The position numbers and the translations under genes are program-made. Below, one piece after another: positions 22,817 to 33,891 of a stretch of DNA of 64,000 nucleotides; within the stretch, counting starts at the first letter, position 1, and each line of letters begins with the position of its first letter. The stretch is taken from positions 608,787,659-608,851,658 of the forward strand of contig CM061142.1 in assembly GCA_030789695.1 (NCBI GenBank), given 5' to 3'. Source of the DNA: Scilla litardierei (lineage: Eukaryota; Streptophyta; Magnoliopsida; Asparagales; Asparagaceae). Under the pieces are notes generated by a model. It saw only the letters and a list, made by a program, of their open reading frames with translations. It was not told where the DNA came from and did not search any database.

Positions 22817-23468
22817 TTCGACATGATGCTGTCAATTTTTTTGAGAAATAACTCAGACTTTCCAAGATGTGACATCTTTTAAAGTGATTATACCCAAGAA
22901 AGACATGTTCCTGGTTCTACATGATTTTAAGAAGTTTCTTATTGTTCTCATTCAAAATATTATTTTTATCATCAATTTTAAACAATATTGTTTGGTTAAA
23001 AGCAAAGCTAATTGCATTTTCCAACCATCATAATTGGGTTATATTCCATCTTTCAGTTGGATTTCACTTTTAATTTTTCTTGTTACAACGACAGTAAATC
23101 AGTTTGCACATGCAGAAGCACGTGCATATAATAAAACTTGCGTAGAAATTATTCATGCTATATGTATTTTATCTTTCCATTAATATATAAAAATGGCCAA
23201 CTAAAATGTTATTAAATGCATGTATTTTTGTTTTCTTCAATAAAGATTAGAAAGACTGAATAGAATTTGTGGGTGCTTATCTGAGCTGAAATTGTGTCTC
23301 GAGGTCAAAATGAACTAATCTGAAATCAATCTTAATTAAGGGAAAAATCTTAATTAAGCTGTTGAATAAAATACAAGTTGCAAACTGCATTTGGTTTCGT
23401 GTTTCATGGCTCCTCTTTTTATTGACTATGACTATTACTGATTTAAAACTTGGCACATGCATGTTCAA
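22817..23468. other. A+T-rich spacer, nothing recognised
   Basis: No coding frame or repeat structure can be supported here. Confidence 0.35.
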
Positions 23469-23476
23469 AAATTATA

Positions 23477-23644
23477 CAGATGTGCTACTTACACCCCCCA
23501 ATCAAGGGGTGTATTTAGTTTTCGTGCCAAATACAACCAAAATGAGGAGATAGAGGTGGGACCACTGAGATGACAAATTTTGGTTGTATTTGGCACGAAA
23601 AACTATATACACCCCTTGATTTGGGGGTGTATATATCACATCTC
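23477..23644. mobile_element. hAT-like MITE, 168 bp, with 8-bp target duplication
   Basis: AAATTATA is repeated exactly at 23469-23476 and 23645-23652. The element between them folds into one long hairpin: agatgtg...tacaccccccaatcaagg pairs with ccttgatttgggggtgta...cacatct, and tcgtgccaaatacaacc with ggttgtatttggcacga. An 8-bp duplication is the hAT signature; the termini do not closely match a named family. Confidence 0.75.
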
Positions 23645-23652
23645 AAATTATA

Positions 23653-24055
23653 ATGCACATGCTCACCATTGCAGACTTATTATGTAATGATTTTAATTTT
23701 TATTGTACAATAGTCACAATTTTAGTTTCTACCATGTAAAAGCTCTCGACACTTCGGGCATGTTTGTTTTCATGATTCTCAGTTGAGGATCACGAAAAGT
23801 CAACCGATGTACAGTGTTCATGATCTCGAGAGACTTTCTTTCCCATGATGTCAGCATGTTATGTTGGGCACCTAAAAATGAGCATGGGAATCTTGTCGAC
23901 AACACAACGACATATCAGCAATTTTCTCATCTTACAATTGGCAAAATTTCACCGATTGTGGACGAGATTCTAAAACGATATGGCCACTTACTATAAGAGG
24001 TAAAACCGTTTGTTTTATTTATTTCCATCTATTCTAACTCATTAGAATCAAGACA
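23653..24055. other. Non-coding sequence with a solitary PIF-like terminus
   Basis: At 23757 GGGCATGTTTGTTTTC resembles the termini at 22007 and 27028, but no matching right end or TTA duplication lies next to it. The 60-codon frame here is not convincing. Confidence 0.35.
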
Positions 24056-26842
24056 GCTATATTACAAATGAGGACACCCACCCACATTTCTCACTCCTTT
24101 TCGGTTGCGTGCGTGCACCGCATTCTTTTCGTGGGGGTTTTTGGCCCCGTGCACACTAGGATAAAGGTTTCTCCTATGTGACGGGTGGAGGAGTGTGCCA
24201 ACTCATCCCTCCACATGGGAGGTGATGGGGTGGGTGCAATTTGATGTGTGGGTGTGGAGACCCAAAACAAAAGCCCACACCTTTTCCCTTAATTAAGCAT
24301 GGGCTTAAGAGCAAAAACCTCACGGAGTAAAGTGCAAAAAAGGATGTGGCAACCATGTAAATTGTAGAGAGTGGAGCATGCTTATTTGGTTTCATAAAAA
24401 AAGGATGGCAAGCATGTAATTAAGGGATGGGGGCTTTTGTTTGGGCAACACAAAAAAACCCATCCAAAAGTGCACCCACACCCTCACACCCCATGTGGGG
24501 GGGATGATGTGGCACATCCCTCCACCTTATGTGGGGGATGAGGTGTCATAACCCTCCACACTGGGTTTGTCCTAGTCTATTATACAAATGAGGACTTTGT
24601 CCTCATGGGACAAAGTGGTTGTCCCATGTGGTACTCTTTTGTCATATGTGGCAAAAGGGAGAGAGTGCCACATGCTCCCCCCGAAAGAAACCCAAAGTCC
24701 ACCCAAAAAACCCAAAACCCCACCCCATCAAACCAAAAAACAAAATAACCCACAAACCCACCCCTAATAAAAAACCCACAAAACGCCAAGACTTTACCCA
24801 CACTCACACTCACTCTTCCCATTTGAACCTGGTTTTGCACCCATCGGAAGACACTTGTGAGGCCACGTTCGTTTTGTGCTGGGATTTTTAAGGTACACGT
24901 GCACTTTGTGCACGAGTTATTTCTAGTCCTTTATACAAAACGCAATCTTCGATGGGATGTTTGTCATACTAGGACAAATGAGTGTGTGGTTGTGTAGCAC
25001 CCAAATAAAAGCCCCCACATTCCCATGAATTACAAGCTTGCCATTAGGATTTATGCACTTTGCCTCCTCAAAGTTTTTTTTGCAATTTCACCCATGCTTT
25101 TCCTCCTTTTACCATCTGACGATACACACCCACCCACCCCCACTTCTCACTCCTTTTCGGTTGCGCGCGTGCACCGCATTTTATTAATGGGGTTTTTTTC
25201 CTTGCCCCATGCACTAAGTGCATGGATTTTGTGGGGTGATTGATGGGGTTTGTCCTATGTGGAATCCAAAGAGGAGTGCCACATGGGATGCCCCATCACC
25301 TTGCAAAAACACCCAAATTCAGAAAAACCCAAAACACACCCTAACCCCCCAAAACACACCCTAACCCCCCCCCCCCCCCCCACAAAACACACCCAAAATC
25401 AAAACACCCAAAAACACACCCCCATCAAAAAATCCCAAAAAACCCCAAGACAATATATGCACATCCCCCCACTCTTCCCATTTGAACCTGATTTTGCACC
25501 TGACGAAACAACCGTGTGCCCGTATAATTTGTGCACGGGTTATTTCTAGTCTATATTACAATCGAGTAAAGTTGATGTGAGGTTTGTCCTACTAAGACAA
25601 AAGAGTGGATAGAGTGGTGGCCATGGTTTGGTCATTTCATCATGGTGGGGCCCACTTGGAGTGGGGTGAGGCTTGGGTGAGATTTTTGGTGTTATTGTGG
25701 AGCCCTCAAGGGAAAGGCCTTCACATTCCACTTATTTGTATACTTGCCATTGCCAAATAAACTCCCTATCTCCCATATTTTACGTGCCTGCCATTAGCCA
25801 TTTTCCAGTTTGCCCCGCGGTGTTTTTTGCGTTTAGCCCCAACTTTTCCCCTTTTACCCCGATCATACCAACACACACACACACACCTCCCTCTCCTTTT
25901 CGGCTATGCACGTGCCCCGCATCCTGTGTGTATTTTCTTGGGTCCCTGTGCACTGTGCACGTGTTATTATACAAGTGAGGGATGTTGACATGACTTTGTC
26001 ATATGTGGTATCCAAAGAGGGGTGCCACAGGGGATGCCACATCACCCCCAAAGAAAAGCCCCCAAGGCCAATTGTTTACATGTTTGTTATTACCCTTTCA
26101 TGAACCCAAAAACACTCCCTCTTTCCCATACCTACAGGTTTGTCATTGTTCTTTTTTCACTTTGCCACCCCACGTTTTTTATACTGCAACCCTATGCTTT
26201 TTCCCGTTTACCCCCCAAACGATACCCACCAACACACCTACATTTCTCTTTCCCTTTCATGTGCGTGCGGTTCCCATATACTGTGTTTTTTCTTTGATCC
26301 CCCCACGTTTTTTGCACTTTAACCCCAACTTTTTTTCCTGTTATCCCCAGACGATACCCTCACATACCCACATTTTTCTTTCCTTTTCATGTGCGCGCGG
26401 TTCCCGCATACTATGTGTGTTCTTTTCTTTGATCCACAGGCATTATGTGCATGTGTTATTTCTAGGCCTTTATACAAATGAGGAGGTTGTCCAACTAGGA
26501 CGTAATGGTTGATAGAGTGGTGGCCATTATTTAGACACCTCATCATGGGGTGGCCTAATTGGATGTGGGCAAGGGTTTAGGTGTGATGTTGGGTGTTTTT
26601 GTGGAACCCAAAGAAAAGGCCACACATTCTCAGTTTTTGCATGCTTACCATTGGCCATTAAGAACCCCTCTTTCCCATATGTTACATGCTTGCCATTGGT
26701 TTTCCTCCACTTTGCCCCCAACGTTTTTTACATATTAGCCACTTCTTTCCCCCTTTTGTCCTAGACACACACACACACTTCTCTTTCCTTCGTCTTTTTG
26801 CATGGGCCCCACATCCTATGTGTGGGTTTTTTGGGTCCCCGT
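24056..26842 (+). mobile_element. Head-to-tail tandem array of about six short non-autonomous Helitrons
   Basis: Unit starts are gCTATATTACAAATGAGG (24056), TCTATTATACAAATGAGG (24576), TCCTTTATACAAAACGC (24927), TCTATATTACAATCGAG (25550), a fused TTATACAAGTGAGGG near 25966, and GCCTTTATACAAATGAGG (26466). Several units end in a small GTGCAC-type hairpin followed by gttatttCTAG. CTAG of one unit directly touches the start of the next at 24572-24576, 24923-24927 and 25546-25550; at 26462-26466 the next unit starts with GCC instead of TCC. Unit lengths run from about 350 to 620 bp. The shared interior order is cacatgggat, tacaagcttgccatt, ttgccccaacgtttt, cgatacacaccaccc, ttttcggttgcgcgcgtgc. 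The last unit is cut before its hairpin. None encodes Rep/helicase. Confidence 0.8.
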
Positions 26843-27024
26843 TAAATCTGATTTTTTGTAACTATCCAAATACAAAAGCAATACGATGTGAACCCAACAA
26901 CATTTTCAATACATACTTTCTAACACATTTTGTACCAAACAAACAAAAAAAAATTCTCTCATTTCAAACTCAAATTCCACATCAAAACAGGATCACACAG
27001 CCCTATAACTTACCGAACATCCCC
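26843..27024. other. Spacer ending in a PIF-like right terminus
   Basis: The sequence gaacatcccc at 27015-27024 followed by TTA is the kind of right end expected for a PIF element beginning GGGGATGTTC. It shares its TTA with the next element. Its left end may be 23757, but this is unproven. Confidence 0.3.
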
Positions 27025-27027
27025 TTA

Positions 27028-27984
27028 GGGCATGTTTCTTTGGGTGGTTTTGGGGGTAGAAAGTGGAAAATACCCATTATTCCTCGTCACTTCCATCACG
27101 TGCGCCCGTTTTCTCTCTTCACTTTCTTCGCATGTGTTCCTTTACAGCGACTTCCGCTGCGATCTCTCGATGCCCTCTTTCTCCGACGTGGCATGGCATA
27201 ATCCTTGCTTTGAAATCGTCAGAATTTGCGGGGATTTCAGCACGAATCCTTGCCATCGGGCCCCACTCGATCTCATCACCCCTCAACGATCCCTTCCATT
27301 TCAGCGGGAGGCAACGGCCGTTGGAAAAATCCCTAGGGGTGGAGGGATTTACGGATCTGAGATCGGATCTGGGTTTCGGAGGGTTCGGATCTCCCTTCCT
27401 TTCGAATATGAGTTTGGATATTTGTAAGGATCTGCTGAGGGTGTACCAAGCTTGGGGTTTTTGCTATCCTTCAAAGCTCTGTGCAAAACCCTAGGCTGCC
27501 TCCCGTCGATCTTGGTTGCCGACAGTGTAGCCATTATCAGAGCTGCCTCGGGTGTGCCACGATTGACTGCGACGAACGAGTTGAGTGGGAGATTGTCAGG
27601 AACAGTGAGCTTCGATCTGTTTTTTCTGTGATTTGCTCGCCGAGGTATAAATTCTGTCGCCCTAATATTAATATTGCATTGTTCTCTTGCTGCCATGGGT
27701 TCTTGCTATGGTCGCTTGATGTGATAGGGTACATGCTGCTAGGGTTTCATATTTATGGGCTTTAGGCCCTTTGCAGTGATGAATATGTGAATTTGGGAGT
27801 GTCGAGATTAAGCACGCTTTGTATTTTGCATGCTAGTGGCTCGAAGCCGTTACCTGTGCAATATTGAATAATTTGCATGTGATCTTAGTATGGATTCGAT
27901 AGTTTGAAGTTACACATTTACGCTCAGAAAATAATCTTCACAAACATGCTCCCAATCCACGCAAAGACACAGGCCCTTAGTGGT
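27028..27984 (+). promoter_or_regulatory. 5' terminal and leader region of the PIF/Harbinger element
   Basis: The terminal inverted repeat is followed by a moderately GC-rich stretch with many short open frames on both strands but no recognisable protein. It probably holds the transposase promoter and 5' UTR. Confidence 0.4.
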
Positions 27985-28978
27985 GCATTATTCCAAATAG
28001 CCCAATGATGTAAAATTATAAATGAATTTGGTAGGCTTGGCTTTGCAACATTCATATATACTGGATGGCTTGCTTGATGGTTCCTTTTAGTACCCAATTT
28101 GTTTTTCACAGTGTTGGAGATTCTTATGAAATGAAAGGGATTTTGTTTGAATTTTTAACAGTGTGTCAATTTCAAGATAAATGTTCAATGTTTTGGTTTT
28201 TTTAGATTTCAATTTAAATTTTCAATAGTATAGTATTTTTTATATTTGTTTCACTTTGACCTTGTTTACTTGAGAACAATGGGTGATGGGAAATTTTTAT
28301 GAAGTGAGATATTTAACTTGATTTATGCCGATTGATTTATGGGTTGAAATGGAAGGAGCAACGACAAAGCAACTAGTTGTGAAAATGACTAAACATAAAT
28401 TCTGAGGGTTATGACAATGTAGATTGCATGCGAGGTTTTCGTAGCCGATAAATGTTCCTTATTGAATAAGTTGCCTGCGAGAGTTGTATGGATACGATAA
28501 TTGCTCCACTAAAGAAACCATATTTATGGTGTAGGGGGTAATTCATAATGATTGACGGTTAGGTTGATAGATGAATGATATGACATGTGCATTATTCCAA
28601 ATAGCCCAATGATGTAAAATTATAAATGAATTTGGTAGGCTTGGCTTTGCAACATTCATAACTGCTGGATGGCTTGCTTGATGGTTCATTTTATTACCCA
28701 ATTTGTTTTTCACATTGTTGGAGATTCTTATGCATTGAAAGGGATTTTGTTTGAATTTTTAACAATGTGTCGATTTCAAGTAAAATTTTCATAATTTAAG
28801 AATTTTTAATCTCTGGTTCATTCTGCACTTGTTTACTTGAGTACAATGAGTTATTGGAATGTGTACGAAGTGGGTTTTTTACCTTGATTTATGACTGTTG
28901 ATTTCTGTTTTGAAATGGAAGGAGCAACGACAAAGCAACCAGTTGTGAAAATGATTAAAAATATATGTTGAGGGCTAA
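27985..28978 (+). repeat. Direct duplication of about 400 bp in the PIF 5' region
   Basis: 27985-28411 and 28589-28978 share long stretches in the same order: attattccaaatagcccaat, aatttggtaggcttggctt, gatggcttgcttgatggttc, gaaagggattttgtttgaat and ggagcaacgacaaagcaac. The spacing is about 604 bp, with moderate divergence. Only the second copy is next to the transposase start. Confidence 0.8.
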
Positions 28979-29173
28979 TTTTTTGGATATGCACAATTTT
29001 AGATGAATTTCATATTTTTATATGATATGGATTTAATTCATAGTGGATATAAATGGTTTATTTTTTTTATCTTGCCATAAGTTATATAAGATAATGGATA
29101 GCGACGGGTATCTTTTTCCCATGCCCTACTTTATGGTAATATCATACTCCAGTCATCACTTACACGTTAAGTT

Positions 29174-29701
29174 ATGTTTGATGCAAATAAGGCGGACATG
29201 GATATACAAGGAGACCATTCGGCTTGTGAGTTATGTACCTCTGCCGCGGTGGCAATAATGTTTGCCATCTTAGCATTACAACTTCACAATTTAGGTAGGG
29301 TCGACCCTATACCCAGAGAGCACTCGGCTATGCGGGATCTGCATAGAAAATCCCACATGCAAAGATTTATGTATGGGTCTGACAGTAGTTGTTCGCACTA
29401 CTTAATAATGCGAAGACATGCTTTCATGAATCTTGCAGCTTTAATACGACAGCGTGGTCTTCTCAATGACATTATTCATGTCTCCATAGAGGAGCAGGTG
29501 GCCATGTTGCTGCATATTATAGGGCACAAGTCAAAGAATAGAGTCATGCAAGTGGATTTTATAAGGAGAGGGGGAACAGTTAGCCGGTATTTTAACAAAG
29601 TTATGGCGGGAGTGTGTGCACTTTGGGATATGTTCATGAAGCAAGCTCCTAATGAGACACCACCAGAGATAGTCAATAATCCTAATTGGCTCCCATTTTA
29701 A
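29174..29701 (+). pseudogene. PIF/Harbinger transposase, N-terminal half
   Basis: The 175-codon frame contains the typical N-terminal block of plant PIF-type transposases: an FMNLAALIRQRGLL stretch, then VSIEEQVAMLLHIIGH, IRRGGTVSRYFNKV and finally NNPNWLPF. In intact relatives the next residues lead into the first catalytic Asp (a DGTHI block), often after an intron. Here a TAA follows at once (29699-29701), with no good GT donor. The catalytic part resumes only about 5.8 kb downstream after a Helitron and other DNA. The upstream limit is uncertain; the ATG at 29174 is the first in frame. The product would lack the DDE core and be inactive. Confidence 0.8.
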
Positions 29702-30059
29702 GATATGTGTGATTATCTGTATATGTTTCAGTATAATTGTAATGGCCTATTTTTATTTGTACGTATTCTGTACGTATTTTATTAGTATAATGATTTATTT
29801 GAGTATTTACTCTAAGATTTTCTTTGTTATTTTCCTTAGCTCGAACATGCGATCGGACACCGTATTCACGATCCTCGCGACTTCACGATCACGTTAATAT
29901 TATTTTTGGATAATGCTAAAACCAGGGGCGATATTGTAATAATTTGAATATCTTAGTTAATTAGATTTCCTAAACCAAACTTCATCTTAATAAATCCTAT
30001 AATTCAATATCTTAACTAAACCTAATTGATTTTTAAAAAATCATGTGTGTGTGTGTGTG
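29702..30059. other. Spacer within the PIF element, ending in a (GT)n tract
   Basis: A+T-rich sequence with no coding feature. It ends in a GT microsatellite (30045-30060) into which the Helitron inserted; the tract resumes at 32971. Confidence 0.5.
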
Positions 30060-30661
30060 TCTATTATACATTTGACAGCGATTTTTGAATCCTAGGGCTG
30101 ACTAGGACAAGCTGACTAGGACAAACTGGTTAATAGAAAGACGGTCTGGATTTAATCTTGATGAATCGATGGTTGGGATTAAACTTTGGGATGAATGGTT
30201 TGTATTTTAACACATACTTTTTATATTTGTGGGTCCCATTTGATAGCAACCGACTTTTAAACTCAGATTTTTAAATCATTTTCGGGTAAGAGAAAGAGGG
30301 ATATCAAAAGACTTTTTTTGGGAAGATAAAGAGGGATATCAACAGATTTTTGGGGAAGAGAAAGATGCGTTTTTGGGAGAGAGAGCTTCCCAAAACGGCT
30401 CTTGCTCTTCCCCAAAAGAGCAGCAGAAATAAAATATCTTTGGGTTGTAAACTTTGCTCTTCCTTGCGTACGTCTGCAATAAAATATATTTGTGGGATTA
30501 AACTTTGCTCTTCCCATCTCCACGCAGAGAAATGCATGCATGTGCCTGTGCGTATGTCTTCCCATCTCAGGCGGACATCATGCGTTGCAATTTAAACCAG
30601 GCATGGAAAGAGCTTCTGTATTCAACGTCGCCCGGGCCCACGACGTGCCGCCCTCTCCGTC

Positions 30662-30983
30662 AGCGCCGCCCGGGCCCACGACGTTTCCTCCTTCATCTCC
30701 CGCCTCTCTGCCCATGGATCCAAGTCCCCCAGAACACGCGGCGACAGAGCCGTCCGTGACTGCATCGAGGTCCTCTCCGACTCCGTCGACCGGCTGAGGC
30801 GGTCTGCCAAGGAGATGAACCGGATGGGCCGGTACGGATCGCCATGATTCAACTGGCACATCAGCAACGTGCAGACTTGGGCGTCGGCGGCGCTCACCGA
30901 CATGAGCACGTGCCTCGATAACCTTGCCGAGGACGGGTGAAGTGCCGGCGTTAGGGGCCAGATCCGGGAGAGAATCATCAAGG
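30662..30983 (+). pseudogene. Captured pectin methylesterase inhibitor (PMEI) fragment
   Basis: In one frame the stretch reads a PMEI domain C-terminal half: an ARAHDVSSFISRLS-like segment, DRAVRDCIEVLSDSVDRLRR with the conserved Cys, FNWHISNVQTWASAALTD followed by STCLDNLAEDG with a second Cys, and VRGQIRERIIKV. These match the usual PMEI blocks (RDC-E-DAVD-LRRS, SNVQTWVSAALT-TC). In-frame TGA codons at 30845-30847 and 30938-30940 kill it. GC is far higher than in the surrounding Helitron, so I infer capture of a host gene piece. PMEIs normally inhibit cell-wall pectin methylesterases. The family call is from recalled conservation, not a search. Confidence 0.75.
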
Positions 30984-31023
30984 TGCCGGCGTTAGGGGCC
31001 AGATCAGGGAGAGAATCATCAGG
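30942..31023 (+). repeat. 41-bp tandem duplication at the PMEI 3' end
   Basis: gtgccggcgttaggggccag and the following bases recur exactly 41 bp later (30942 and 30983), with one difference. The second copy is out of frame with the first. Confidence 0.9.
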
Positions 31024-31796
31024 GACCAAAGCTTTGGAGATACTTGCTAGGCATCACGTTTGAAGCTATGAAATTAAAATTGAGGAAGTAAGCATATGGC
31101 TGAACATACGTCAACCCTCAATATTTGAAGAAGCGACACCGTCACCTTCATGTTCGAAAGCCCAAGTAAGATCTCTATGTTAAAGATGTTACCTTTTTTT
31201 GTTTTAGGGAAGCGCTGAAGGTGTTTGGTTAATTGATCGAATGTCTTTTTTTTATTTTTTTTGTATAGCTCTTTATAATATTGTTTCTAAATCATGTTAG
31301 AATTTGGAAGCCCTAATAAGATTCCACAATAAAGATCTATCCTTTTTTAGTATTAGGCCAGCATGGAAGGTGTTTGCTTAATTGACTGAATGATTTTTGT
31401 TTTTTATGTAGATTTTATAGTTTCTGGACTGGGTTATATTATGAAATGATAATATTGTTTGTGGATCCAATTAAGGTTGTGCAAGCCGTAGTAAGATCTC
31501 TAGCGTAAAATCTAACTTTTTAGAGTTTTAGGACCGTGCGTAATATGTTCACAATTTTGACTGAATGATTTTTATTGTATTTTTCATCTAAATCATCATT
31601 ATTTTTTCCTTTATAGATTCTTATATTTGCTGAACGTTGTAATATTGTGAAATTGTGATATTGGTTTCAAAATTCAAACCCCTAAAAATTTTAGGCTGGT
31701 GAGAGGGACTCCTTCGCACTGACCATATGTTTGCAATACTTCTTGTTACTAGCTTACAAGTAGATAACATAATTGCTTATTGTATTCTTTATTCAG

Positions 31797-31981
31797 CGCA
31801 AAATGTGGACCTGCATGTGAGTTAAAATGCTCGGCGACATCCTATAAGAAGCTGTGCATGTTCTTTTGCAACAAGAACTGTGACCTACCTCTGTGTTCTG
31901 TTAGGCACATACGGTCACAAGGAAGAAAGCCATTGCTACAACAACTGGAAAACACAAGATGGCAACCTCAAATGTTCTTGA
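31797..31981 (+). pseudogene. Captured GASA/snakin-family exon, frameshifted
   Basis: After an acceptor-like ttattcag (ending 31796) the frame reads CGPACELKCSATSYKKLC then FCNKNC, the cysteine-rich GASA core. A one-base shift near 31890 moves to a frame reading GTYGHKEESHCYNNWKT and ending KCS then TGA (31979-31981). This matches the usual GASA C-terminus (CVPSGTYG...CPCYNNWKT...KCP). GASA proteins are small secreted peptides with 12 cysteines. One or more Cys are missing through the frameshift and substitutions. The acceptor-like start suggests capture from genomic DNA including intron. Confidence 0.75.
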
Positions 31982-32689
31982 ACCATTGTTCTCAGTGAGA
32001 GAGATATCAAATATTTATTATTCCATGTCTTATTACTCCATCTATGTGTTATTGGCAGGAAATCTTTTAAAGATGAATGAGTGAATGTATAAAACAAATA
32101 AATAATTCATGTCGTGTTGAGTTTCTCTCTTTTAATTCTTTGGATATTTGGCTTTGGCATGCCTAAGTTATGTGATATTTCAAAGTTTGTATCTTCAAAT
32201 TTTTTTAGTTAGTCGGAATTGGATGATTCCTTGCATCTTAGATTCCAGAACACTTAAATATATGCCAGCAGTAGAAGTATATACAAGATTCCATGATAGT
32301 ATTCTGGGTTTATCCATTAAAAGGTTCTTTCATTTCAAGAGAATAAATATGAAAGAGAACATATGACTCGAGGATTTCTATTTTAAAAAATAATAATATA
32401 AAAGATGATGCTTTTTTGTGGTTCTTCGGAAGAAACAAAGATGATACTTTCGAACATTCTGCAAAAGCACAAGTAAATAAATTCTCGAATATAGCTCCAT
32501 TTCCTGTTAACTCCTAATTGCAGAGTTGATGCATAACCTGGATGTGGAATGTAGAACCTTTGTTCACATGAGGTTACTAAAATTAATTTCGTTTGTTTAC
32601 TGAAAGATAATGCATTCGTAGGGAAAATCGCGTTTCTTCTTAAATTTCCAACAAAAATGGTAATTTGTTGATTGTAAAATAAGGCGCCC

Positions 32690-32860
32690 GATAAATTTTT
32701 TTTACGCTAATTTGTTGTTCCGCGCCAAAGGCGCGGGCGCCAAATTTGTTGTTTGACGCCGAATTTGTTGTTCCGCGTCGAAGGCGCTTGCGCCGAATTT
32801 GTTGTTCTGTGCCGTAGACGCCTGCGCCGAAGGTGCTCGTGCCGCTAAATATTTTTATCC
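32690..32860 (+). repeat. Short repeats near the Helitron 3' end
   Basis: The word aatttgttgtt followed by a GC-rich palindromic-like block (ccgcgcc-aaggcgcgggcgcc and variants) occurs four to five times. Subterminal repeats of this kind are common in plant Helitrons. Confidence 0.75.
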
Positions 32861-32970
32861 TAATTTATGGTTCTGTTAAATTTTGGCAGTGGAAATAATT
32901 TTTCGGGGAACAAAGATTTCACGGTGGAAATCTTAAATGAACCGTGCTCGCGTGCACGGGTTATGACTAG

Positions 32971-33891
32971 TGTGTGTGTGTGTGTGTATGAGTCTTAAAG
33001 ATTTTAAGAAATCTTAAATGAATCCTAACCACTGAAACCGACGTAACCCATGATTCGCTCACGATTCTCTCACCACCCCCATGATTTCATGCAACATAAT
33101 TAAATCTCCTCCCACTTTGCAACTAACCATTCCCATTATCTCTCCTACTTTTACGCAAACTGCTGCTTCTTTAAATCAAAACAAAACGAAGGTAAACAAC
33201 CCAGTCTATCTTCTCTCCCTCTCCTCTATCAAAACCCACGGCAAACTCACGCATCTCCATCCATCTCTCTCCTCCTCTATCACACCCTCACCCACGTCCC
33301 CCTACCTCTTTAACCGTCCCTTCTCACCCTCAAACCAGGCCTCACGGCAACAACGCCACTTCACGAACCCTCAGCTGCACCTCCAAAGCCCGCCGCTAGA
33401 ACCCCTCGAGCAACCAACAAACTCTGCACTCCACCATCGAGCCTCTCTCTCTCTTTCATGTTCATCGGCAGCCCCTCCCCTCTCTTTCGATGGCCAGCAA
33501 ACCCGACGTCGCACCCATCTACGACCGCCTCATGTCGTCAACCGCCAGCCCATCTCCGGCCAACACCATCGCCCCGCAGCCAGCAAAACCCCGCACCAAT
33601 CCTATCCCCTCTTCAACCTCCGACAACCCCCAAACCCATGCCATCGCCGCCCACATCCCACCGATCCTTCTCCCTCCTCCAATCACCGACAGCCTCCAAT
33701 AACCCTGACTGCTCCTCCTGCCGGCCAACAACCCACGACCCGCCCCTCTCAACCTCCAACGCCGGCAGCCCTGTCCTCCTCCTAAGCTGCAACCCCACGC
33801 CTTCTCGTCATCACCCCCACAGCACCCACGAAGCTGCAGCCTCCTCAATACTCCGACAACCCTACCTCTTCCTCCCCTCACAAGCCATGGT
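32971..33891 (+). other. Pyrimidine- and proline-codon-rich region, probably untranslated
   Basis: After the GT tract there is a long CT/CC-rich stretch. Open frames exist in several phases (33081-33785 and 33458-34024 on plus, 33519-33902 on minus), all Pro/Ser/Thr- or Gly-rich with no recognisable domain. This looks like a CT-rich leader or low-complexity DNA rather than a gene. Confidence 0.4.

Larger units (their letters stand above)
30060..32970 (+). mobile_element. Non-autonomous Helitron carrying host gene fragments
   Basis: The 5' end TCTATTATACATTTGACAG fits the plant Helitron start. The 3' end has a hairpin (ACCGTGC, loop TCGCGT, GCACGG at 32941-32959), then GTTATGA and CTAG at 32967-32970, followed by T. 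It sits inside a GT microsatellite that continues on both sides, so there is no target duplication, as expected for Helitrons. Its ends closely resemble those of the tandem units at 24-27 kb (GCACGGGTTAT-CTAG), so it is probably the same family. It contains a PMEI fragment and a GASA fragment and no Rep/helicase. Confidence 0.8.

Noticed and set aside
30578..31029. Minus-strand frames across the PMEI fragment
   Set aside because: The plus-strand frame has the PMEI residues; the minus frames are GC-rich shadows.
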